Of a DNA stretch of 64,000 nt, positions 16,824 to 26,411 are shown in pieces (positions within the stretch are counted from its first letter, which is position 1; the number at the start of each line of letters is the position of its first letter). The stretch lies in the NCBI RefSeq assembly GCF_003544835.1, contig NZ_CP032099.1:434001-498000 (forward strand). The letters are read 5' to 3'. The notes beneath the pieces are model-generated. The model saw nothing but the letters and a program-made list of their open reading frames with translations. It was not told where the DNA came from and made no database searches. This DNA is from Aliarcobacter skirrowii CCUG 10374 (GTDB lineage Bacteria > Campylobacterota > Campylobacteria > Campylobacterales > Arcobacteraceae). The translations under genes and the position numbers were made by a program.

Positions 16824-17257
16824 AAAAAATAGTTATATTTTTTTGTTTTTTTGTTTTTGCATTTTCGCAAAGTAGTTTTGGTAACCCGCAACCAAGTTTT
16901 GATAATCCAAGAAAGGTTGTATACTCTTTATATGTAAATGATTTAGATACTGTAAATCAAACTATTGGTTCTATTTATAATATTTTAAAAGAGTATCCAA
17001 GTGAGAGTTTAAAAGTTGTGGTTGTTGTTTATGGTAAAGGAATGAGAGTTTTAAAAAATGATTATGATAAAGATACTCAAGCAAGAATTAAATCTTTAAT
17101 GCAGTATGATGTAGAGTTTATTGGATGTAAAAATACTATGCAAAGTATGAATTGGACTGAAGATGATTTTATGGATGGTATTTCATATACTCAAGCTGGA
17201 ATTGTTGAGCTTATTGAGAGAAAAGTTGATGGCTATATAGGGATTGTAGCTTATTAA
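16817..17257 (+). CDS. Secreted DsrE-family-like protein
   Basis: A 146-residue protein with a clear signal peptide (about 1-17) followed by a DsrE/F-type alpha/beta fold: VVYSLYVNDLDTVNQTIGSI, LKVVVVVYGKGMRVLK, and a single Cys in EFIGCKNTM (Cys 104), the position where DsrE/TusD-type proteins hold a persulfide. It overlaps the MOSC gene by seven bases. Family members move sulfur between proteins; the exported form next to Sox genes suggests periplasmic sulfur handling. The substrate is unknown. Confidence 0.8.
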   Translation: MLKKIVIFFCFFVFAFSQSSFGNPQPSFDNPRKVVYSLYVNDLDTVNQTIGSIYNILKEYPSESLKVVVVVYGKGMRVLKNDYDKDTQARIKSLMQYDVEFIGCKNTMQSMNWTEDDFMDGISYTQAGIVELIERKVDGYIGIVAY

Positions 17258-17278
17258 AATATTTAAAAAGGATAAATT

Positions 17279-18046
17279 ATGTTAAAAAATATTTTTGTTT
17301 TTATTCTGTTCTTATCTTCAAATTTATTTGCAATTACTAAAAGTGAATGTTTAAAAAAAGGTGAAGATTTTGTATTTGTAAAAAATGAGTGTATAAACTA
17401 TAAAGCTTTTGTTACAGATGAAGATGCTCTTAATATAATTGTTCATGGAACTTGGGACGAGGGAACTGACATTATTGCTAGATACTCTCCTTTTGCTGAG
17501 GATATATCTATGAGAACAGATGTTTCAACAATAGCCTTAGCGCTTCCTGGTTACTCTGAAAGTACAAGTGAAAACTATAAAGCTATTGGAAATAAAGAGC
17601 AGAAAAACCTTGCAGCTACAAAAAAATATGTTGATTTTTTTATTGCTTTGGTTGAAGAGTTGAAAAAAGAGTTTGAATCAACTAAAACTACAATAATTGC
17701 TCATAGTGCTGGTTGTATGCTAAGTGCAACTGCTATTGGGATTAAACCAGATTTAGTTGATAATTTAGTTTGTGCTGGAGGAGTTTATGATATTCATAAA
17801 AAGAGTCCACAAAAAGGTCTAATTTCAGCAGTTGATGTTATTGATAAAATCTCAAAAGATACAAAAATAGTTTTAATATATGGTAGTGATGATAAAGTTT
17901 CAACTCCTAAAATGAGTAAAGATTTTTATAATCTTGCAAAGAAAAAAGGTTTAAATGTTGAATTAGTAGAAGTTAAAAATGCAGCTCATATGGATTTAGA
18001 GATGCAAAAAGAGTCTTTAGAAGCTATTGAAAATCTATTTGAATAG
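17279..18046 (+). CDS. Secreted alpha/beta hydrolase
   Basis: A 255-residue hydrolase with a signal peptide (1-18). The catalytic triad can be read as Ser 143 in AHSAGC, Asp 204 or 205 in YGSDDKV, and His 237 in AAHMDLE, with the oxyanion strand IIVHGTWDEG near 53-62. Two Cys (24 and 38) could pair in the periplasm. The natural substrate is not evident. It closes the post-soxB group and ends at a bidirectional hairpin. Confidence 0.78.
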   Translation: MLKNIFVFILFLSSNLFAITKSECLKKGEDFVFVKNECINYKAFVTDEDALNIIVHGTWDEGTDIIARYSPFAEDISMRTDVSTIALALPGYSESTSENYKAIGNKEQKNLAATKKYVDFFIALVEELKKEFESTKTTIIAHSAGCMLSATAIGIKPDLVDNLVCAGGVYDIHKKSPQKGLISAVDVIDKISKDTKIVLIYGSDDKVSTPKMSKDFYNLAKKKGLNVELVEVKNAAHMDLEMQKESLEAIENLFE

Positions 18047-18050
18047 ATTT

Positions 18051-18084
18051 AAAATCAAATAGAATTAAAACTCTATTTGATTTT
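18051..18084. terminator. Bidirectional terminator, hydrolase / PBP1A
   Basis: A 13-base perfect inverted repeat (18051-18063 with 18072-18084) lies between the two convergent genes. The stop codon of the minus-strand gene sits in the loop. Confidence 0.8.
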
Positions 18085-20095
18085 GGTTATTTGGATCTAT
18101 AGTTATTACAGAATCACCATCAGGAAGAGGTGAAGTTTTTGTATAATACTCCTCTTTCCCTTTATATATTGTAGAATAAACACCTTGTGGTTTTATAAAT
18201 GTTCTTTGTGTTTCAGGATGAATTTCTAAATATTTTCTATAAAAATGTGCAAAAGCGGGTGCTGCTATTGTACTTCCTGTTTCAGTTTTTCTCATTGGCA
18301 TATTGCTATCATTTCCAAACCAAACTATAGTTTGAACTGTTGGTGAATATCCACAAAACCAAGCATCCATATTATCATTTGTTGTACCAGTTTTCCCAGC
18401 TAGTTCAATTCCAGCTACTTTTGCTCTTCTTCCTGTTCCGCTATCAACTGTATCTTTTAAAATTGAACTTAATAAATATGCCTGTTCTTCACTATTTTGG
18501 AAAGTTATTTGTGGTTCAAAATTTACAGTTTGATTGCTTCTATCAACTATTTTATCAACTATATAAGGCTTAACTTGAGTTCCATAATTTGAAAAGATTG
18601 AAAAAGCACTAGAAAATTCCACTAAATTTACACTCATAGAACCTAAAGTTATAGATAAATCATTTACAATATTTTGAAATCCATATCTTTTTAAATCTCT
18701 TGTAACTCTTGCAACTCCAACATCTGTTACTAAATTTAGTGTTGAGAGATTTCTTGACTGCATTAAAGACTCTCTTAAAGTTACAACACCTTTAAAATTT
18801 TCTCCATAATTTCTTGGTGACCATCTTTGCTCAACACCATCAACTTCAAATGTGTATGTTCTACTTATATCAAAAAGTTGTGTAGCTGGATTATACCCTT
18901 CGTTTAAAGCTGTTTGATAAAAGAATGGTTTTATAGCGCTTCCAGCTTGTCTTTTTGATTGATAGGCTCTATGAAACATAGATTTACTATAATCAACTCC
19001 ACCTACAATTGCCAAAATTTTACCTGTGCTATTTTCCATTGAAAGTAAAGCACCATTTAACTCTTTTTTGAATAATTCATCATCAATATAATCTAACTCT
19101 ACATCTGCTGGAGGATTTTTTATCCAATCTTTTTCCTCTAACTCTTTAATATAGTTTGCATTTCTATTTATTGCTAAATTATATGATTTATTTAAAGCAT
19201 CAATAGCAATATTTTGTAAATCTAAATCTAAAGTTAAATAGACTTTATATCCACCATATAAAATATCTGGATATTGAGTTGATAGCTCATTTACAGCATA
19301 ATCAATTGCCCAAGGAGCAACATTTTGTGTAAGTGTTTGATTAAATACTTCAGGTGTTTCACTTAAAGCCTCTTCATATTGCTCATCATTAATCCAGCCA
19401 AGAGTATGCATTCTTGATACAACTTGATTTGCTCTAGTTAGTGATATTTGAAGATTTTTTGTTGGATCATAAAAACTTGGAGCTCTTGGAAGTCCAACTA
19501 AAATTGCAATCTCTTTCAAAGTTAACTCATATAGATTTTTATTAAAATATCCTTTTGCAGCTGTTTGTATTCCATAATAACCATGACCAAAATATACCTC
19601 ATTTAAATATCTCTCTAGAATCTGCTCTTTTGTTAAAATTGTTTCAAGCCTTAAAGATAATAAAGCCTCTTTTACCTTTCTTAAAAGAGTTTTTTCTCTA
19701 GTTAAAACTAATACTTTAATTAATTGTTGAGTTAAAGTACTAGCTCCTTCACTATATCCACCCGATTGAATATTCTTAATCATGGCTCTGCTAATTGCAT
19801 CAGGATTTATTCCATAATGTTCAAAAAACTGTGTATCTTCAATAGCAACTAATCCTTCAATTACACGAGCTGGAATATCATCATAAATTACATATTCACG
19901 ATTTTCATCTTTAAATGTATTTGCTAGAAGTCTTCCTTTGTTATCATAAAATTGAGTGCTAAGTTTTGGTTTATAGTTTACAACTTTATCTATATCATCT
20001 TTTATTGTTTGATATAAATCATACAAAAAAACAAATATTGCAATACCTAAAAATATAGATAGTATAAAAATAATCTTTGTAAATTTTTTTAACAT
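18065..20095 (-). CDS. Penicillin-binding protein 1A, bifunctional
   Basis: A 676-residue class A PBP that polymerises and cross-links peptidoglycan. After one N-terminal membrane span (about 7-26) comes the glycosyltransferase domain (EDTQFFEHYG, EGASTLTQQLIK, then LNEVYFGHGYYGIQTAAKGYF region) and the transpeptidase domain with the active serine in AGSAIKPF, the SRN-type motif QSRNLS, and KTGTTND. Family PBP1A/MrcA. It follows the ABC ATPase gene by one base on the same strand, so the two share a transcript. Confidence 0.93.
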   Translation of the reverse strand: MLKKFTKIIFILSIFLGIAIFVFLYDLYQTIKDDIDKVVNYKPKLSTQFYDNKGRLLANTFKDENREYVIYDDIPARVIEGLVAIEDTQFFEHYGINPDAISRAMIKNIQSGGYSEGASTLTQQLIKVLVLTREKTLLRKVKEALLSLRLETILTKEQILERYLNEVYFGHGYYGIQTAAKGYFNKNLYELTLKEIAILVGLPRAPSFYDPTKNLQISLTRANQVVSRMHTLGWINDEQYEEALSETPEVFNQTLTQNVAPWAIDYAVNELSTQYPDILYGGYKVYLTLDLDLQNIAIDALNKSYNLAINRNANYIKELEEKDWIKNPPADVELDYIDDELFKKELNGALLSMENSTGKILAIVGGVDYSKSMFHRAYQSKRQAGSAIKPFFYQTALNEGYNPATQLFDISRTYTFEVDGVEQRWSPRNYGENFKGVVTLRESLMQSRNLSTLNLVTDVGVARVTRDLKRYGFQNIVNDLSITLGSMSVNLVEFSSAFSIFSNYGTQVKPYIVDKIVDRSNQTVNFEPQITFQNSEEQAYLLSSILKDTVDSGTGRRAKVAGIELAGKTGTTNDNMDAWFCGYSPTVQTIVWFGNDSNMPMRKTETGSTIAAPAFAHFYRKYLEIHPETQRTFIKPQGVYSTIYKGKEEYYTKTSPLPDGDSVITIDPNNQNQIEF

Positions 20096-20096
20096 T

Positions 20097-20786
20097 TTAT
20101 TTCCTAAATTCTTTATTTTTAAAGCTAGAACTTATTAAAAGTTTTGTGTAAGCTGTTTGAGGATTTTCTAAAATCTCTTTTGTTGTACCAGATTCAATAA
20201 TTTTTCCATTTTTTAAAATCATTATATCATCACAAATATTCTCTATTGTTGCTATATCGTGAGTTACAAAAAGAATTTTAATTCCAAGTTGCTCTTTTAA
20301 ACTATTTACTATGTTTATAATATTTGTTTTATTTTCAAAATCTAAAGCAGTAGTTGGTTCATCTAAAAGTAAAAGTTTAATATCTCTGCTAATTGCTATT
20401 GCAATTACAACTCTTTGAACTTGACCACCACTAATTTGTGAAGGATATTTTTCTAAAATATCCAAAGATAGGTTTAAAAGTTTAAAAACTTCTTCTACTT
20501 TACTAAATTCACAAAACATTTGATCTTTTATTTTTGTCATAGTAGAGAGTGATAAAAATGGATTTTGAGGAATAAAACCAATTGTATTTGAATCAAGTTC
20601 AAACTCATACTCTATCTCTTTTTCAACTCTTAAATTAGTAGGAAGCATATTTAAAAGAGCTTTTAAAGTAAGAGATTTACCGCTTCCACTCTCTCCTACT
20701 AAAGCTATTGAACTATTTATTTTAAATGATATATCAACTAATGAAATATTCTCGTAAGAGATTTTTAATTTTTTAATATCAATCAT
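20097..20786 (-). CDS. ABC transporter ATP-binding protein, OppD/NikD-like, orphan
   Basis: A 229-residue ATPase with Walker A GESGSGKS (31-38), Q-loop FIPQNPFLSLS, signature ISGGQVQR, Walker B LLLLDEPT and the switch VTHD. The SL-type layout and the ending GTTKEILENPQTAYTKLL are typical of peptide/nickel ATPases, but the protein is short beside the usual 300 or more residues. No permease or binding protein gene lies nearby. It starts on the last base of the gpmI stop codon (TAATG), so translation is coupled. Confidence 0.85.
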   Translation of the reverse strand: MIDIKKLKISYENISLVDISFKINSSIALVGESGSGKSLTLKALLNMLPTNLRVEKEIEYEFELDSNTIGFIPQNPFLSLSTMTKIKDQMFCEFSKVEEVFKLLNLSLDILEKYPSQISGGQVQRVVIAIAISRDIKLLLLDEPTTALDFENKTNIINIVNSLKEQLGIKILFVTHDIATIENICDDIMILKNGKIIESGTTKEILENPQTAYTKLLISSSFKNKEFRK

Positions 20787-22261
20787 TATATTAAAGGCTC
20801 ATCCATCTCTTTTGGTATATCAAGTCCCATAAGTTTTAAAACTGTTGGTGCAATGTTATTTAAACTTCCAGTTTTTACCTCTTTAACATTTGGTGCAATC
20901 ACAAAACAATAAACATCTCCAACTGTATGATTTGTAAGAGTATTTCCATTTTCATCTCTCATCATCTCACAATTTCCATGGTCAGATGTTAATACTATAT
21001 TATAGTTGCTATTTTTTGCCTCTTCTAAAATAAGCCCAAGTTCATAATCAACAGCTTCAACAGCTTTTATAGCTGCTTCATAAACTCCAGTATGACCAAC
21101 CATATCACCGTTTGCAAAATTTACAACAATAAAATCTGTTTGATTTTTCATAGCAAGTTTTACAGCTTCTGCTACTTTTGGAGCTGACATTTGGGGTTGT
21201 AAATCATAAGTTGCAACATTTGGTGAAGGTATTAAAACTCTTGTTTCATTTAAAAATGGCTCTTCAACTCCACCATTAAAGAAAAATGTTACATGAGCAT
21301 ATTTTTCAGTTTCTGCTGTATGAAGTTGAGTTAAGCCAGCATCTGAAATAACTTGCGCTAAAGTATTTGTTGGATTATCTTTTTCAAATATTACAGGAAT
21401 TGGAATATTTTTATCATATAAAGTCATACTCGCAATTTGAATATTTAATATTTTTTTCTCAAACTCTTTAAAATCATTTTTTGCAAATACACTTGAAAGC
21501 TCTCTTGCTCTATCGCTTCTAAAATTGCAAAAAATAACTCCATCACCATCTTTAATTCCATCATAACCATCTAGTGCAGTTGGAATTAAAAACTCATCAA
21601 ATATCTCATTTTTGTAAGAGTTATCTATAAAATCTAAAATATTATCCTTGGTTTTAGGAGTTGCATTTGCAATTGCATTATAAGCAAGTTCTACTCTATC
21701 CCATCTATTATCTCTGTCCATTGCATAATATCTTCCGCCGATTGTTGCAATTTTTATATTCTCATTGCAAATATTTATAACTTTTTCAATATAGATTTTT
21801 GCGCAATCAGGCGCAACATCTCTACCATCAGTTATAAGGTGAAGCCAAACTTTTTTATTTTTATTTTGAGCTATTTTTGCCAAAGCAATAATGTGATCAA
21901 TATGAGAGTGAACTCCACCATCACTAGCAAGTCCAATTAGATGAATATTGTTTGATTTTTCAATTGTATTTTTTACAATAACATTATCTTTAAGTGTATC
22001 ATTTTTGATAGCTAAATGAATTTTTACTAAATCTTGATATAAAACTCTTCCACTTCCAATAGTCATATGTCCAACTTCACTATTCCCCATTTGATTATCT
22101 GGTAACCCAACATACTCCCCATATGTATGAATTAAACTATAAGGAACATTTTTAAAAAGATAGTCATATGTTGGTTTTTTTGCATTACAAAAAGCATTAA
22201 AATTGCAAGAGCTATTATGTCCAATTCCGTCAGTTATTATTAATAGTGTTTTATTACTCAT
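20786..22261 (-). CDS. gpmI: Phosphoglycerate mutase, cofactor-independent (iPGM)
   Basis: A 491-residue enzyme that interconverts 3- and 2-phosphoglycerate in glycolysis and gluconeogenesis using two Mn2+. The nucleophilic serine lies in [11 protein letters not shown], and metal-binding motifs include [22 protein letters not shown] and [14 protein letters not shown] about 10 bases upstream of the ATG is the ribosome binding site. It diverges from mraY across 66 bases. Confidence 0.95.
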   Translation of the reverse strand: MSNKTLLIITDGIGHNSSCNFNAFCNAKKPTYDYLFKNVPYSLIHTYGEYVGLPDNQMGNSEVGHMTIGSGRVLYQDLVKIHLAIKNDTLKDNVIVKNTIEKSNNIHLIGLASDGGVHSHIDHIIALAKIAQNKNKKVWLHLITDGRDVAPDCAKIYIEKVINICNENIKIATIGGRYYAMDRDNRWDRVELAYNAIANATPKTKDNILDFIDNSYKNEIFDEFLIPTALDGYDGIKDGDGVIFCNFRSDRARELSSVFAKNDFKEFEKKILNIQIASMTLYDKNIPIPVIFEKDNPTNTLAQVISDAGLTQLHTAETEKYAHVTFFFNGGVEEPFLNETRVLIPSPNVATYDLQPQMSAPKVAEAVKLAMKNQTDFIVVNFANGDMVGHTGVYEAAIKAVEAVDYELGLILEEAKNSNYNIVLTSDHGNCEMMRDENGNTLTNHTVGDVYCFVIAPNVKEVKTGSLNNIAPTVLKLMGLDIPKEMDEPLI

Positions 22262-22327
22262 CTATTTAAACCTTTTAAAATATTTTATATAATATAATCC
22301 CACAATCTTATCCAAAAAAGGTTTAAA
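22262..22327. promoter_or_regulatory. Divergent promoter region gpmI / mraY with 12-base inverted repeat
   Basis: Two overlapping TATAAT boxes read rightward (22288-22293 and 22293-22298). A perfect 12-base inverted repeat, TTTAAACCTTTT (22265-22276) and AAAAGGTTTAAA (22316-22327), flanks them. Each arm contains the ribosome binding site of one gene. Confidence 0.55.
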
Positions 22328-23389
22328 TTGTTTTACTGGTTTTATAGACACCTTGAGATTAATATCTTCCAATATATTTCAATTCGTGCAGGAATAAGTT
22401 TTTTTGTAGCTTTTGTTTTAACTATGTATTTATTGCCAAAATTTATAAAATGGGCAAAGAGTAAAAATGCTTCTCAGCCAATTTATGATTTAGCACCAGA
22501 AGCTCATAAACAAAAAGCAGGAACTCCAACTATGGGTGGAGTTGTTTTTATATTTTCTGCAATAATTGCAACAATTTTAACAGCAAAATTAAATAATTTT
22601 TATGTTTTTGGAGGACTTTTAACACTAGCTTTATTCTCACTAATTGGAATTAGAGATGATTATAAGAAAATTACTAAAGCAAACAATAGCGAGGGTTTGA
22701 GTGCTAAAATGAAACTAGTTTTACAATTTTTAAGTGCAGCTATAGTTGTAAGTTTAATATTCTATTTTGGACATACAAGTGATTTGTACATACCATTTTA
22801 TAAATATCCACTATTTGAAATGGGAGTTTTTGCAATTGTTTTTTGGATGTTTATAATAGTTGGCTCATCAAATGCCGTAAATCTTACAGATGGACTTGAT
22901 GGCTTAGCAACTGTTCCATCAATTTTAGCATTTACAACTCTATCAATTTTGGTATATACAGTAGGGCATATAGTTTTTTCAAACTATTTACTGCTTCCAA
23001 GTATATCTCAGGCTGGAGAGTTGGCAATTTTAGGAGCCGCAATTGTTGGATCATTGATTGGATTTTTATGGTTTAATGCTTATCCAGCTGAAGTTTTTAT
23101 GGGTGATAGCGGATCTCTTCCTTTGGGAGCTTTAATGGGATTTTTTGCAATAGTTTCAAAATCTGAAATTTTGCTTTTAGCTATTGGTTTTATTTTTGTA
23201 TTGGAAACTGTTTCTGTTATGCTTCAAGTAGGATCTTATAAATTAAGACATAAAAGAGTTTTTCTTATGGCACCAATACATCATCACTTTGAGCAAAAAG
23301 GCTGGAAAGAGAATAAGATTATTGTTCGTTTTTGGATAATATCTTTTATGGCCAATTTAATTGCACTATTAAGTTTAAAGATTAGATAA
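22328..23389 (+). CDS. mraY: Phospho-MurNAc-pentapeptide transferase MraY
   Basis: A 353-residue inner-membrane enzyme that makes lipid I from UDP-MurNAc-pentapeptide and undecaprenyl phosphate. Diagnostic motifs: [10 protein letters not shown], the Mg2+-binding [21 protein letters not shown], and the HHHFEQKGW loop near the C-terminus. The TTG start is supported by AAAAGG upstream; there is no better in-frame ATG. murD begins on the next base. Confidence 0.95.
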   Translation: MFYWFYRHLEINIFQYISIRAGISFFVAFVLTMYLLPKFIKWAKSKNASQPIYDLAPEAHKQKAGTPTMGGVVFIFSAIIATILTAKLNNFYVFGGLLTLALFSLIGIRDDYKKITKANNSEGLSAKMKLVLQFLSAAIVVSLIFYFGHTSDLYIPFYKYPLFEMGVFAIVFWMFIIVGSSNAVNLTDGLDGLATVPSILAFTTLSILVYTVGHIVFSNYLLLPSISQAGELAILGAAIVGSLIGFLWFNAYPAEVFMGDSGSLPLGALMGFFAIVSKSEILLLAIGFIFVLETVSVMLQVGSYKLRHKRVFLMAPIHHHFEQKGWKENKIIVRFWIISFMANLIALLSLKIR

Positions 23390-24550
23390 ATGAAAAAATT
23401 TAGAATATTAGGTAAAGGTAAAACAGCATTAGCTTTAAAAAATAGATTTCCAGAATCACAAATTTATGATGATAGCGATTTTGATATATATGATAAAGAG
23501 TCAGATACTCTTACTGTTGTAAGCCCTGGAATTCCACCACATAATAAACTGGTACAGGCTTCTAAAAATATAATTAGTGATTATGATCTGTTTTATGATG
23601 ATATGCCTTTTTCAATTTGGATTAGTGGAACAAATGGTAAAACAACTACTACTCAAATGTGTCAATATATATTACAAAAACATAACTCTGTTTGTGGTGG
23701 AAATATTGGAGTTCCATTAAGTAAACTAGATAAATCTAAAAAAATATGGATACTTGAAACTTCATCATTTACGCTTCACTATACACAAAAAGCAAAACCA
23801 AATATATATATACTTTTACCAATAAGTGAAGATCATATTACTTGGCATGGAACTTATGAAGAGTATAAAAAGGCAAAATTAAAACCACTTGAACTTATGT
23901 TTGAGAATGATATTGTAATTTTACCAAGAGAGTTTGAAAACATTAAAACAAAAGCACATACTATTTATTATAGCTGTAGTGATGATTTATGTGAAGAGTT
24001 TAAAATAGATAAATCTAAAATCAATTTTAATGAACCATTTTTAATAGATTCAATAATGGCTCTATCAACAAGTAAAATACTATTTGATGAAGTAGATTAT
24101 GATTTAATAAATAGTTTTAAAATCGATAAACACAAAGTTGAAGAGTTTAAAGATAAAAAAAATAGAGTATGGATAGATGATAGTAAAGCAACAAATGTTG
24201 ATGCAACAATAAATGCTTTAGTTCCTTTTCAAAATAGAAATATACATATAATTTTGGGTGGAGATGATAAGGGTGCAAATCTTTCCCCTCTATTTGAAAA
24301 TATAAAACATTTTGATATTGTAGTTTATGCAATAGGTAGTAATACAAAAAAAATAGTAGATTTTTGCAAAGAAAATAGTATAAAAGTATTTGAATGCCTA
24401 TATTTAGAAATAGCAGTTCAAAAGATAGATAAAAATATGAAAGATGATAGTATTGCTATTTTATCCCCAGCAGCTGCATCTTTAGATCAGTTTAAGTCAT
24501 ATGCACAAAGAGGTGAAATATTCAAAGAATTTGTAAAAAATTTAAGTTAA
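23390..24550 (+). CDS. murD: UDP-N-acetylmuramoyl-L-alanine--D-glutamate ligase MurD
   Basis: A 386-residue cytoplasmic ligase that adds D-Glu to UDP-MurNAc-L-Ala. ATP-binding GTNGKTTTT, the ETSSFTLHY region, HITWHGTYEEY with the Mur-ligase His, and the C-terminal ILSPAAASLDQFKSY are all present. It is shorter than E. coli MurD (438), with a small N-terminal domain, which is common in this phylum. It directly abuts mraY. Confidence 0.93.
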   Translation: MKKFRILGKGKTALALKNRFPESQIYDDSDFDIYDKESDTLTVVSPGIPPHNKLVQASKNIISDYDLFYDDMPFSIWISGTNGKTTTTQMCQYILQKHNSVCGGNIGVPLSKLDKSKKIWILETSSFTLHYTQKAKPNIYILLPISEDHITWHGTYEEYKKAKLKPLELMFENDIVILPREFENIKTKAHTIYYSCSDDLCEEFKIDKSKINFNEPFLIDSIMALSTSKILFDEVDYDLINSFKIDKHKVEEFKDKKNRVWIDDSKATNVDATINALVPFQNRNIHIILGGDDKGANLSPLFENIKHFDIVVYAIGSNTKKIVDFCKENSIKVFECLYLEIAVQKIDKNMKDDSIAILSPAAASLDQFKSYAQRGEIFKEFVKNLS

Positions 24551-24568
24551 TATTAATATATTAGGTAG

Positions 24569-24574
24569 TATAAT
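24569..24574 (+). promoter_or_regulatory. -10 box of the tRNA cluster
   Basis: TATAAT ends 17 bases before the first base of tRNA-Phe, the expected place for a promoter of a short tRNA leader. Confidence 0.6.
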
Positions 24575-24591
24575 CTCACTCCAATTTCAGT

Positions 24592-24667
24592 GGTTCGATA
24601 GCTCAGTCGGTAGAGCAAAGGATTGAAAATCCTTGTGTCGACAGTTCGATTCTGTCTCGAACCACCA
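24592..24667 (+). tRNA. tRNA-Phe (GAA)
   Basis: A 76-base cloverleaf. The acceptor GGTTCGA pairs with TCGAACC, the anticodon GAA is at 24625-24627, and the T-loop is GTTCGATTC. Discriminator A and an encoded CCA (24665-24667) finish it. It is first of a four-tRNA cluster. Confidence 0.97.
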
Positions 24668-24677
24668 TTTTATGGAT

Positions 24678-24754
24678 GCTGGTGTAGCTCAGTTGGCTAG
24701 AGCAGCTGATTTGTAATCAGCAGGTCGGGGGTTCGACTCCCTTCACCAGCTCCA
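24678..24754 (+). tRNA. tRNA-Thr (TGT)
   Basis: A 77-base cloverleaf. The acceptor GCTGGTG pairs with CACCAGC, and the anticodon TGT at 24712-24714 lies in a TTTGTAA loop. Discriminator T and encoded CCA follow. Confidence 0.97.
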
Positions 24755-24812
24755 TTTTTGTCGTGCGTAAGTTTTCAAAAACAGCGCTTGACCAGAGCAA
24801 TAATTTTTATAA

Positions 24813-24897
24813 GGTGAGGTTGGAGAGTGGTCAAATCCTGCGGACTGTAAATCCGCCGCCTACGGCTTCGAAGGTTCAAATCCTTCTCTCACCACCA
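24813..24897 (+). tRNA. tRNA-Tyr (GTA)
   Basis: An 85-base class II tRNA with a long variable arm. The acceptor GGTGAGG pairs with TCTCACC (last pair G-U), the anticodon GTA is at 24847-24849, and CCA is encoded. The 58-base spacer before it holds no recognisable gene. Confidence 0.96.
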
Positions 24898-24908
24898 CGT
24901 TTAATGTT

Positions 24909-24985
24909 GCGGGAGTAGCTCAGTTGGCTAGAGCTTCTGCCTTCCAAGCAGACTGTCGCGAGTTCGAGTCTCGTCTCCCGCTCCA
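24909..24985 (+). tRNA. tRNA-Gly (TCC)
   Basis: A 77-base cloverleaf. The acceptor GCGGGAG pairs with CTCCCGC, the anticodon TCC is at 24943-24945, and CCA is encoded. It is last in the cluster, followed by the tuf leader. Confidence 0.97.
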
Positions 24986-25000
24986 TTTTTATTGATTACT

Positions 25001-25055
25001 GGGAGCTGAGTTATATTTGCACATATATTTATAACTCATTAATATATTTAATCCC
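25001..25055 (+). other. Hairpin region after tRNA-Gly
   Basis: TGAGTTAT (25007-25014) can pair with ATAACTCA (25031-25038), flanked by a possible GGGA/TCCC closing pair. No T-run follows. It may help process or end the tRNA transcript, but the sequence does not decide this. Confidence 0.35.
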
Positions 25056-25083
25056 ATTAATTTAGTTTTTAGTATTTACAGTA

Positions 25084-25089
25084 TATAAT
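25084..25089 (+). promoter_or_regulatory. -10 box of tuf
   Basis: TATAAT, placing the start of transcription near 25096 and giving a leader of about 100 bases before the tuf ATG. Confidence 0.6.
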
Positions 25090-25094
25090 ACTTG

Positions 25095-25154
25095 GCACAT
25101 TTTGTGCAAATCCCCTCTGAATAGAGAAGCCAAAAGGCTTATCTACTCAGAGGG
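25095..25154 (+). promoter_or_regulatory. Structured 5' leader of tuf
   Basis: Two stems fit in the leader: GCACA/TGTGC (25095-25099 with 25103-25107), and a long hairpin from 25113 to 25154. The latter combines CCCTCTGA/TCAGAGGG, TAGA/TCTA and AAGCC/GGCTT around an AAAA loop with two single mismatches, 17 pairs in all. There is no T-run, so it is not a terminator. It could stabilise the mRNA or regulate EF-Tu synthesis. Confidence 0.55.
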
Positions 25155-25193
25155 CAATAAGCAATAAAATAATTTTAGAAGAGGAACAACACT

Positions 25194-26402
25194 ATGGCAA
25201 AAGAAAAGTTTTCAAGAAATAAGCCGCACGTAAACATTGGTACAATCGGACACGTTGACCACGGTAAAACTACTACAACTGCTGCAATTTCAGCTGTATT
25301 AGCTTTAAAATATGGTGGAGAGATGAGAGATTATGATCAAATCGATAACGCTCCAGAAGAGAGAGAAAGAGGAATTACTATTGCTACTTCTCATATTGAG
25401 TATGAAACTGATAAAAGACACTATGCTCACGTAGATTGTCCAGGTCACGCGGATTATGTTAAAAACATGATTACAGGTGCTGCTCAAATGGATGGAGCTA
25501 TCTTAGTTATCGCTTCAACAGATGGACCAATGGCTCAAACAAGAGAGCATATCCTTCTTTCAAAACAAGTTGGGGTTCCATATATTGTTGTATTCTTAAA
25601 CAAAGAAGATCAATTAGATCCAGCTGATAAAGATGAGATGTTAGAGTTAGTTGAAATGGAAATTAGAGAATTACTTTCTACTTATGATTTCCCAGGTGAT
25701 GATACTCCAATCGTTGCTGGTTCTGCATTCCAAGCTTTAGAAGAAGCTAAAAAAGGTTCAGTTGGACCATGGGGAGAAAAAATTGTTGCATTAATGAATG
25801 CAGTTGATGAGTATATCCCAACTCCTGAAAGAGATACTGATAAACCTTTCTTAATGCCAGTTGAGGACGTATTCTCAATTTCTGGAAGAGGAACTGTTGT
25901 TACTGGAAGAATTGAACTAGGAACAATTAAAGTTGGTGAAGAGATCGAAATCGTAGGATTTGGAGACACTAGAAAAACTACTGTTACTGGTGTTGAGATG
26001 TTTAGAAAAGAGATGGATCAAGGTCAAGCGGGTGATAACTGTGGTATTCTTTTAAGAGGAATCAAAAAAGAAGAGGTTGAAAGAGGACAAGTTCTTTGTA
26101 AGCCAGGAACAATTAAACCACATACATCATTTAAATGTGAAGTTTATATTCTTTCAAAAGAAGAGGGTGGAAGACATACTCCATTCTTTAGTGGATATAG
26201 ACCACAATTCTATGTTAGAACAACAGATGTTACAGGTTCTTGTACTTTAATGGAAGGTACTGAAATGGTTATGCCAGGTGATAACGTAGAGATGACTGTT
26301 GAATTAGTTGCTCCAATTGCTCTTGAAAAAGGAACAAAGTTTGCTATTAGAGAAGGTGGAAGAACTGTTGGTGCTGGAGTTGTTTCAGAAATCATTAAAT
26401 AA
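25194..26402 (+). CDS. tuf: Elongation factor Tu
   Basis: A 402-residue GTPase that delivers aminoacyl-tRNA to the ribosome. G1 [11 protein letters not shown]3 [12 protein letters not shown] and G4 NKEDQLD are all visible, followed by beta-barrel domains 2 and 3. NKED replaces the more common NKCD; the key Asn, Lys and Asp remain. GAGG precedes the ATG. rpmG follows nine bases on. Base composition is somewhat less AT-biased than its neighbours, as expected for a highly expressed gene. Confidence 0.98.
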   Translation: MAKEKFSRNKPHVNIGTIGHVDHGKTTTTAAISAVLALKYGGEMRDYDQIDNAPEERERGITIATSHIEYETDKRHYAHVDCPGHADYVKNMITGAAQMDGAILVIASTDGPMAQTREHILLSKQVGVPYIVVFLNKEDQLDPADKDEMLELVEMEIRELLSTYDFPGDDTPIVAGSAFQALEEAKKGSVGPWGEKIVALMNAVDEYIPTPERDTDKPFLMPVEDVFSISGRGTVVTGRIELGTIKVGEEIEIVGFGDTRKTTVTGVEMFRKEMDQGQAGDNCGILLRGIKKEEVERGQVLCKPGTIKPHTSFKCEVYILSKEEGGRHTPFFSGYRPQFYVRTTDVTGSCTLMEGTEMVMPGDNVEMTVELVAPIALEKGTKFAIREGGRTVGAGVVSEIIK

Positions 26403-26411
26403 GGATTCTTT

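Noticed and set aside
24755-24812. A small gene or 5S-like RNA in the tRNA cluster spacer
   Set aside because: Only 58 bases with no tRNA-like pairing, no promoter and no convincing stem.
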